Positions 6,396-10,622 of a stretch of 10,622 nucleotides of DNA are shown here, in pieces. The DNA lies in contig JAOUQB010000051.1 in the NCBI GenBank assembly GCA_029879555.1, positions 1 through 10,622 on the forward strand, in the 5' to 3' direction. Each line of letters starts with the position of its first letter. The first letter of the stretch is position 1. A program made the translations under genes and the position numbers. The notes under the pieces are model-generated. The model made no database searches and was not told where the DNA came from. It saw only the letters and a list, made by a program, of their open reading frames with translations. This DNA is from Nitrospirota bacterium (GTDB taxonomy: Bacteria > Nitrospirota > Nitrospiria > Nitrospirales > UBA8639).

Positions 6396-6674
6396 TTACC
6401 CTTGTTTGGGGCTGAGAAGTTTTTCACCTTTCCGGAAGACCCCATAAATGGCTTGAGTTGGGCACGCATCTAAGCAGAGACGGCAGGATTCTAAGCATCG
6501 TGAAGAATCAAATTTATAGGGAGGCGTTGAGAGCCACGCCCCAGTTGGACAGACGGGGACACAAATTGCATTATGGGTGCAACGATCGGGGTTCCTGAGC
6601 AAGTGGTCTCTTGTTACCATCATCGGGCTGACTCCTTCAAATAGGGCTTGAGAAAACATTTCAAACATATTCAT
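6396..6674 (-). CDS. Small dicluster ferredoxin-like protein with a non-canonical first cluster
   Basis: Start chosen at the ATG (6674) that overlaps the upstream gene's stop as ATGA, giving 92 residues; an in-frame GTG at 6683 would add three. Two ferredoxin-type motifs are visible. The first reads C32-x5-C38-x3-C42-P, so the second cysteine of the usual Cx2Cx2Cx3CP is replaced by N35. The second is C60-x3-C64-x2-C67-x3-C71-P, complete but with one extra residue in the first spacing. The second site should bind [4Fe-4S]; the first may carry a [3Fe-4S] cluster, an unusual ligand, or none. The N-terminal 25 residues are not cysteine-rich. It is the last gene of a three-gene minus-strand cassette starting with a [2Fe-2S] ferredoxin, so an electron-transfer role is likely. 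Partner enzyme unknown. No clear terminator follows, because the convergent gene ends 1 base away. Confidence 0.82.
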   Translation of the reverse strand: MNMFEMFSQALFEGVSPMMVTRDHLLRNPDRCTHNAICVPVCPTGAWLSTPPYKFDSSRCLESCRLCLDACPTQAIYGVFRKGEKLLSPKQG

Positions 6675-7105
6675 GGTGAGCACTGACTTTCGTTATCCCA
6701 CTGACTGACTAATGCCTTAATACGGGCTTTGAGTTCCGGGATGCGTTCGAGATTATTATCAATGGCATTGATGATGTTTTCCAAGCGGGCGATTCGCCCT
6801 GCTTCTTGGTCTAACTGTGTTAAATGATCGTAGTGTTGAAAGGCTTGCGAATGCGCTGGTTCGAGTTGCGGTCTGGCGGTTAAAAGGCCGGCCGTCACCA
6901 TTTGCGGTTCGGTATGCGCCTGGGGCGTGACAATAAATTTACCTTGAGAGAGCACCACCACACAATGACCTGTGTGCTCAGGAATGGGAAGGACCTGTTC
7001 GATGGTCGAACCGACGCCCTGATCCCATGCTGGGAGCCATCCGGGAAAAGTTTTCAAATACGCTACTTTGTCCAGATTGGCTTGCCATTTGGCTTCATTT
7101 CCCAT
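6671..7105 (-). CDS. Unrecognised protein with C-terminal coiled coil, between two ferredoxin genes
   Basis: This is a 144-residue protein I do not recognise. The N-terminal part (1-75) is aromatic and proline-rich (FPGWLPAWDQG at 20-30) and includes a hydrophobic strand (CVVVLSQGKFIVTP, 48-61). Residues 95-135 form a probable amphipathic helix or coiled coil rich in Leu, Ile, Glu, Arg and Asn. The only cysteines are C48 and C142, so it has no cluster motif. There is no signal peptide or membrane segment, so it should be cytoplasmic. The ATG at 7105 is the first in-frame ATG after a stop; AAAAAAGGA lies 14 bases upstream, rather far. It overlaps the following ferredoxin gene by ATGA and follows the [2Fe-2S] gene by 87 bases. 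It may be a scaffold or partner for the two iron-sulfur proteins; that is inference from position only. Confidence 0.72.
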   Translation of the reverse strand: MGNEAKWQANLDKVAYLKTFPGWLPAWDQGVGSTIEQVLPIPEHTGHCVVVLSQGKFIVTPQAHTEPQMVTAGLLTARPQLEPAHSQAFQHYDHLTQLDQEAGRIARLENIINAIDNNLERIPELKARIKALVSQWDNESQCSP

Positions 7106-7192
7106 TTCAGAGATCGTGGTCCTTTTTTGACATGAGTAGTGAAGGAATGGGGAACATCAAAGGCGGTGTTTGGAAATACCGTTGGGGAGGTT

Positions 7193-7537
7193 TTAAGATT
7201 GGACCATTGGAAGTGAGCCATTTTTGCCAGGCATGAGCAGACGGTCCACAATTTCCCCTTTACCAATATGGCGTTCCATGATTTCTGTGACGTCTGCCTC
7301 TTTTCCAACCCAATACCACACACCTTCGGGGTAAATGACCACGCTGGGTCCATATTCACATTGGTCCAAACAACCGGCTTTATTGGCTCGGACGATCCCT
7401 TTTAAGCCTAAACGTTCCACTTCTTTTTTGAAAAACGCATGCAGGCCAACCGAACCCAATGCCGCACAACAGCCTCTGGGGTCTCCCTTGGGTCGTTCGT
7501 TAAGACAAACAAAAATATGATGGGTAAATTTGCTCAT
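7193..7537 (-). CDS. Thioredoxin-like [2Fe-2S] ferredoxin
   Basis: This 114-residue protein matches the (2Fe-2S) ferredoxin family with a thioredoxin-like fold, known from Shethna-type ferredoxins and the NuoE-like [2Fe-2S] domain. It opens with the typical HIFVCLNER segment (ligand C11), followed by RGCCA (C23/C24) and the AGCLDQCEYGPSVVIYPEGVWY region with C56 and C60. These give the C-x11/12-C-x31/32-C-x3-C ligand pattern. The following VWYWVG and DVTEIMERHI segments are also typical. The C-terminal tail from about residue 92 extends past the core. It is a cytoplasmic electron carrier, partner unknown. It is the first gene of a minus-strand cassette with the coiled-coil protein and the dicluster ferredoxin. 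No clear Shine-Dalgarno precedes the ATG. It is divergent from alanine dehydrogenase across about 200 bases. Confidence 0.92.
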   Translation of the reverse strand: MSKFTHHIFVCLNERPKGDPRGCCAALGSVGLHAFFKKEVERLGLKGIVRANKAGCLDQCEYGPSVVIYPEGVWYWVGKEADVTEIMERHIGKGEIVDRLLMPGKNGSLPMVQS

Positions 7538-7670
7538 AATGGACTAATTACGTTGATCATTTTCAAAAAAATTCCGATAAAGAACTTGGCAAGTCTACCT
7601 GAGGTTTCTTGAAGCTGTCTAGGAGATATCGGCAGTCAGGCCCAAGAGCCTCAATCGTGGGGCTTGCCAT

Positions 7671-7693
7671 TCCAGCAAGAAGCCTTTGCTGGA
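7671..7693 (+). promoter_or_regulatory. Perfect hairpin upstream of alanine dehydrogenase
   Basis: TCCAGCAA and TTGCTGGA form an 8-base perfect stem around a 7-base loop (GAAGCCT), 48 bases before the ald ATG. No T-run follows. It may be an operator dyad or a leader structure. AT-rich sequence at 7706-7717 could hold a -10, but I do not see a convincing full promoter. The remainder of the 7538-7741 divergent spacer shows no gene. Confidence 0.35.
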
Positions 7694-7727
7694 TCTGACC
7701 TCGGGTATTAATTATCTGAAAACCATT

Positions 7728-7734
7728 AAAGGAG
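7728..7734 (+). promoter_or_regulatory. Ribosome binding site that fixes the ald start
   Basis: AAAGGAG sits 7 bases before the ATG at 7742 but only 1 base before the alternative in-frame TTG at 7736. The ATG is therefore the real start, giving the standard N-terminus of alanine dehydrogenases ([10 protein letters not shown]). Confidence 0.85.
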
Positions 7735-7741
7735 TTTGTCC

Positions 7742-8842
7742 ATGGTGATTGGCGTTCCGGCAGAAATCAAAGATCATGAATTCCGGGTGGCCCTTACGCC
7801 TCATGGTGTCAAGACACTTTGTGATCGCGGGCATCGTGTGGTGGTCCAACAGGGAGCCGGGGAGGGGAGTGGATTTGAGGATCAGGCTTATCTGCAATCC
7901 GGGGCTGTGTTATTGCCATTGGCGCAAGATATCTTTGGAGAAGCGGAACTGATCCTGAAAGTGAAGGAACCCCAACCTGAGGAATGGGTGTTGTTGAGGA
8001 AAGAGCATGTGTTGTTTACCTATTTGCATTTAGCCGCCTCGAAGGCTCTGACGGAAAGCCTTTTGAAGAGCGGATGCACGGCCATTGCCTATGAAACGAC
8101 AGAAGATCATCAGGGTCAATTTCCTCTCTTGCGTCCCATGAGCGAAATAGCCGGTCGCATGTCCGTACAAATTGGTGCTCATTTTTTGGAAAAATTACAA
8201 GGTGGATCGGGTGTATTACTTGGAGGCGTCCCCGGTGTGGCCCCAGCTGAAGTCGTTGTTCTTGGTTCGGGAGTTGTCGGGGCCTCGGCGATCGCCATTG
8301 CCGTTGGCATGGGGGCAAGGGTGACGGTTTTGAGTTTGGATCTCAGGCAATTGCGGGAGCTGGATGCCCTCTATCAAAACCGTATTGTCACAATGGCTTC
8401 GAGCAAGGGCATGATTCAGCAGTATCTGAGGCAGGCTGATCTGGTCATTGGGGCCGTGTATCTTCCCGCGGCTCGTACCCCACGAGTCATTACCCGAGAC
8501 ATGGTGTCGGAGATGAAGCCTGGCTCGGTGATCGTCGATGTCTCGGTTGATCAGGGTGGTTGCGCGGAGACCACCCGTCCGACCACCCATTCAGATCCCA
8601 TAGCGGTCATTGACGGGGTGCTTCATTACGGCGTTGGGAATATTCCCGGTATTGTGCCCTATACGTCGACATTTGCCTTGACCAACGCCACGCTACCTTT
8701 TATAGTCGAGCTGGTTGAAAGGGGGGTAGAGAAGGCCATCAGCGCCAGTCCAGGTTTGCGAAAGGGCGTGAGCGTGTTAAATGGCCAATTGACCTGCCAA
8801 GCAGTGGGTGCAGCCCATGGGTTGGCGGTGACGTCTCTGTAA
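7742..8842 (+). CDS. ald: Alanine dehydrogenase
   Basis: This 366-residue enzyme catalyses reversible oxidative deamination of L-alanine to pyruvate and ammonia with a nicotinamide cofactor, in the cytoplasm. Catalytic and substrate residues match the Mycobacterium tuberculosis enzyme at identical numbers: R15 (EFRVALTP), K75 (LKVKEP), H96 (FTYLHLA) and D270 (VDVSVDQGG). The Rossmann loop is LGSGVVG (174-180), preceded by the [11 protein letters not shown] stretch. At the end of the second Rossmann strand, D198 of the usual VTVLDIN is Ser here (VTVLSLD). That residue normally binds the adenosine ribose of NAD and excludes NADP, so cofactor preference may be changed. The late segment [11 protein letters not shown] (300-310) also differs from the common NMPGAVPRTST. 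Length is normal. It may serve ammonium assimilation or alanine use. The tRNA-Pro gene follows after 26 bases. The weakly related family member NAD(P) transhydrogenase alpha is excluded by length and motifs. Confidence 0.95.
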   Translation: MVIGVPAEIKDHEFRVALTPHGVKTLCDRGHRVVVQQGAGEGSGFEDQAYLQSGAVLLPLAQDIFGEAELILKVKEPQPEEWVLLRKEHVLFTYLHLAASKALTESLLKSGCTAIAYETTEDHQGQFPLLRPMSEIAGRMSVQIGAHFLEKLQGGSGVLLGGVPGVAPAEVVVLGSGVVGASAIAIAVGMGARVTVLSLDLRQLRELDALYQNRIVTMASSKGMIQQYLRQADLVIGAVYLPAARTPRVITRDMVSEMKPGSVIVDVSVDQGGCAETTRPTTHSDPIAVIDGVLHYGVGNIPGIVPYTSTFALTNATLPFIVELVERGVEKAISASPGLRKGVSVLNGQLTCQAVGAAHGLAVTSL

Positions 8843-8868
8843 CCCTATCAAAATGGGTCGGTAGTGAT

Positions 8869-8946
<78 letters not shown>

Positions 8947-8950
8947 TGCT

Positions 8951-8968
8951 AGTTCCGCTGGACTTTTT
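8951..8968 (+). terminator. Weak candidate terminator after tRNA-Pro
   Basis: AGTTC (8951-8955) pairs with GGACT (8960-8964), including one G-U, around a 4-base loop. Four T's follow the stem directly, then CT. The stem is short, so termination may be inefficient and reading into the rhodanese gene 43 bases further is possible. Confidence 0.35.
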
Positions 8969-9011
8969 CTCGTCGTCCGTAGTTTTTCATCTCTTTCATT
9001 AAATTTTTACA

Positions 9012-9662
9012 ATGAGTGGATCAGGACTCATCGTGAGTAGTGCCAGTTTTCTCCTCGCGATAGTGGCGCTGTGGATGGTGTGGCGTGTACGACAAGAACT
9101 CTCTCTCGTCAAAAGAGAACGGTATTATTTGGAGCAAAAACTGAAGTCCATTTCCCCACAAATGGAAGCTTTCGTTGAGCCATTGCGTATCCAAACGGCC
9201 CTTCTGGCTCAAGGAAAGCCCGTATCCAATCAATTAATTCGAGCCGGCCGGTTGTATCATGAAATTTCTGCGAAAGAGGCGGGAGAATATTTTTCGGCTG
9301 ATTTCCCCGATCCCCAAGTGTTGTGGCTCGATGTGCGTACGAACAGCGAATTTGGCAAGCAACATATTCCCGGGGCTACGCTTATTCCCGTTGAAGACTT
9401 AGAAATGCGCTACCAAACAGAAGTGCCTTCCACAGTAGAAAAAATATTTGTCTATTGTGCCGGTGGTGATCGAAGCCGGTTAGCCTGTGATTTTTTGAGT
9501 CGCCATGAATTCGGCAATGTGTATCACATCAAGGATGGGTTACAAGCTTGGTCGGGACCCATGGAGGGGACTGGCGCCGGCGGTTTAATCCAAATTGCCT
9601 CAAAGCAGAGGTCGACAAATCAGATGGGTTCTCCTGTGTCGACCTCCATGCCATCTTCTTGA
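9012..9662 (+). CDS. Membrane-anchored rhodanese-domain protein
   Basis: This 216-residue protein has one N-terminal transmembrane helix (about 5-24), then a basic stretch (RVRQ, KRER) that should keep the rest in the cytoplasm. A helical linker (26-65) is probably a coiled coil. The rhodanese domain (about 82-185) has the LDVRTNSEFGKQHIPGA motif (106-122), the active-site loop C149-AGGDRS and the closing KDGLQAWSG motif. The catalytic cysteine is present, so it may carry sulfur as a persulfide, but the physiological acceptor is unknown. The C-terminal 30 residues are low-complexity and Ser/Thr-rich. No Shine-Dalgarno precedes the ATG; the leader is AT-rich. The next gene starts 19 bases after the stop, suggesting a shared transcript. 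Confidence 0.9.
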   Translation: MSGSGLIVSSASFLLAIVALWMVWRVRQELSLVKRERYYLEQKLKSISPQMEAFVEPLRIQTALLAQGKPVSNQLIRAGRLYHEISAKEAGEYFSADFPDPQVLWLDVRTNSEFGKQHIPGATLIPVEDLEMRYQTEVPSTVEKIFVYCAGGDRSRLACDFLSRHEFGNVYHIKDGLQAWSGPMEGTGAGGLIQIASKQRSTNQMGSPVSTSMPSS

Positions 9663-9681
9663 TAGGAAAATACGAAGAGCC

Positions 9682-10092
9682 ATGCCATCTGATTTAATCG
9701 TGTTAAATGTGATGGGCCCCTTTCGTGAACCACGAGAACCGGCCTTTTCCTATGATTATTCTGTGCAACGCCCCAATTGGGCTACGGCACAGGGTGTGAG
9801 GATCAAGGTTTCCATCGAACACGAGTTGGATTTTCTGAAACACACCATTCTGGAAATTTCCGGAGGATCGGTGGGTCAGCAAATGCGGTGTAATCAATTA
9901 CTCGTGCGGGCGATTGCGGATCAAAAATTAGAAATTGTGGATTCCGACGGGCAGTTGAGTGAACGGTTGGATGTGATGATTGGCCCCTTTGAGGGCGATA
10001 CCTTTGGGCATCTTTTTTCTTTGCTCGAGCAATGGATGCGGGCTGAAAAAGTGACACTTCGACAATTGATGAAAGACCAGGTGGGGCTTTGA
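9682..10092 (+). CDS. Unrecognised 136-residue protein downstream of the rhodanese
   Basis: Start set at the ATG at 9682, just after GAAGAG and 19 bases past the rhodanese stop. An earlier in-frame start at 9595 would lie inside the rhodanese gene and add an unconvincing basic tail. I do not recognise the family. The N-terminal half looks beta-rich (DLIVLNVMGPF, GVRIKVSIEHEL). The C-terminal half has helices, including LVRAIADQKLEIVD (74-87) and HLFSLLEQWMRAEKVTLRQLM (110-130). The single cysteine is C70 (QMRCNQLL). There is no signal peptide or membrane segment, so it should be cytoplasmic. Codon use looks like its neighbours. Position suggests a link to the rhodanese, but nothing in its sequence shows a sulfur-carrier C-terminus or metal site. 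Confidence 0.72.
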   Translation: MPSDLIVLNVMGPFREPREPAFSYDYSVQRPNWATAQGVRIKVSIEHELDFLKHTILEISGGSVGQQMRCNQLLVRAIADQKLEIVDSDGQLSERLDVMIGPFEGDTFGHLFSLLEQWMRAEKVTLRQLMKDQVGL

Positions 10093-10120
10093 CACGCTGG
10101 CAGGCTCAATCCTATTTCGT

Positions 10121-10155
10121 GGCTCGAAGGAGCCTAGGCATCGAGTCAATTTTTT
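10121..10155. terminator. Possible terminator between convergent genes
   Basis: GGCTC-GAAG-GAGCC (10121-10134) is a perfect 5-base stem with a GNNG-type tetraloop. A six-T run lies at 10150-10155, but 15 bases separate them, more than usual for an intrinsic terminator. AGGCA (10136-10140) can also pair with TGCCT (10161-10165). The spacer 10093-10165 must end both converging genes, so some terminator function here is likely. Confidence 0.3.
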
Positions 10156-10165
10156 CTTCCTGCCT

Positions 10166-10618
10166 TTAAAAGACGCGCTGGTAACGTTTGGAATAGACCC
10201 CCGTCGCGTCCTCGCCAAATCCAAGAGAGGCCTGCTCCGGATTCGTCTTGTTATACAAATCCACGACATAATGGCCCCGGACTTTCTCCATGGCCACTTC
10301 ATACGGAATGGAACTGGGGTAGAACTCCCCTGGAGCATGGGCTCCACGACTCAGCGCTTTGGCCGATTCCACGTTGGCATAGTGTTCTTCAGAAAAAATA
10401 TACATATCAGCAATCGCAAACGGTCCTAGCTGATCATCCGGCGTCGTGGCCGGGAGGAGCCCTTCGAGGGATTCGTTGATCCGGCCTTTTTGAAATGACT
10501 GAAGCAAGGCAATGATTTGGCTGTCCGTGGTCGCCGGAGGGACTAAAATGGTCATGGCATTCATGCCAACTATCGTTCCCGTGACAGAAAAGCTGGGGAT
10601 GAGATCACTAGAGACCAT
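10166..10618 (-). CDS. Unrecognised protein, possibly continuing past the right edge
   Basis: The visible 150-residue reading frame starts with an ATG at 10618, but the frame remains open to the window edge, so the true start may lie outside. Internal ATGs at codons 19 and 22 (TILVPPATTDSQI follows) are alternatives, without a clear ribosome site. I do not recognise the family. The sequence has a helical part (SQIIALLQSFQKGRINESLEG, about 33-53), then a GPFAIADMYIFSEEHYAN segment and a C-terminal part rich in aromatic residues ending in KRYQRVF. There are no cysteines and no membrane segment in the visible part. If a signal peptide exists it must be upstream of the window. It is convergent with the rhodanese operon. 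Confidence 0.65.
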   Translation of the reverse strand: MVSSDLIPSFSVTGTIVGMNAMTILVPPATTDSQIIALLQSFQKGRINESLEGLLPATTPDDQLGPFAIADMYIFSEEHYANVESAKALSRGAHAPGEFYPSSIPYEVAMEKVRGHYVVDLYNKTNPEQASLGFGEDATGVYSKRYQRVF

Positions 10619-10622
10619 TTCG

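Noticed and set aside
6672..6683. GTG start at 6683 for the dicluster ferredoxin
   Set aside because: The ATG at 6674 overlaps the upstream stop as ATGA, a common coupling arrangement, and neither has a better ribosome site.
7063..7359. A 98-codon minus-strand open frame overlapping the [2Fe-2S] ferredoxin gene
   Set aside because: It is in another frame of a well-supported gene and shows no domain.
7736..7741. TTG start two codons upstream for alanine dehydrogenase
   Set aside because: It would be only 1 base from the AAAGGAG ribosome site; the ATG at 7742 has proper spacing and the family N-terminus.
9595..9681. Longer start for the 136-residue protein, inside the rhodanese gene
   Set aside because: The extra segment is a basic, low-complexity shadow of the rhodanese tail; the ATG at 9682 has a GAAGAG site before it.

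Overview
The window is a compact bacterial chromosome segment carrying ten protein genes I accept (one possibly cut at the right edge) and one tRNA gene. Base composition looks moderate, roughly balanced by eye. I see no phage, transposon, CRISPR or plasmid functions. The combination of a SulP transporter, a bacterial-type squalene synthase, a small periplasmic cupredoxin, alanine dehydrogenase and several small iron-sulfur proteins suits an autotrophic or respiratory Gram-negative-type bacterium. Nitrospirota is my best guess, but no marker gene here proves it.

Left part (1-3819), minus strand: a SulP anion transporter (1523-3295) is followed 87 bases later by a response regulator of NtrC architecture (212-1435). 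The regulator has lost the sigma-54 contact loop, the second arginine finger and the DNA-binding domain. Upstream of sulP is a gene-free stretch of about 520 bases. It is rich in inverted repeats and ends in a strong hairpin-plus-T-run terminator (3762-3797) that serves htpX from the other side.

Middle (3820-7537): htpX (minus) diverges from a plus-strand pair, a secreted cupredoxin and a squalene/phytoene synthase family enzyme, which lie 3 bases apart. That pair runs head-on, with a 1-base gap, into a minus-strand three-gene cassette. In transcription order the cassette encodes a thioredoxin-like [2Fe-2S] ferredoxin, a coiled-coil protein of unknown function, and a small dicluster ferredoxin with a missing cluster ligand. 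The last two genes overlap by ATGA.

Right part (7538-10622): alanine dehydrogenase with a full catalytic set but a changed cofactor-specificity position, then tRNA-Pro(CGG) 26 bases behind it. Next come a membrane-anchored rhodanese and an unrecognised 136-residue protein in one likely operon. A convergent minus-strand gene of unknown function runs close to the right edge.

The items most worth a second look are the degenerate REC-AAA+ protein, the iron-sulfur cassette, the Asp-to-Ser change in alanine dehydrogenase, and the structured intergenic region before sulP. I found nothing that amounts to a clearly new defence or mobile system.
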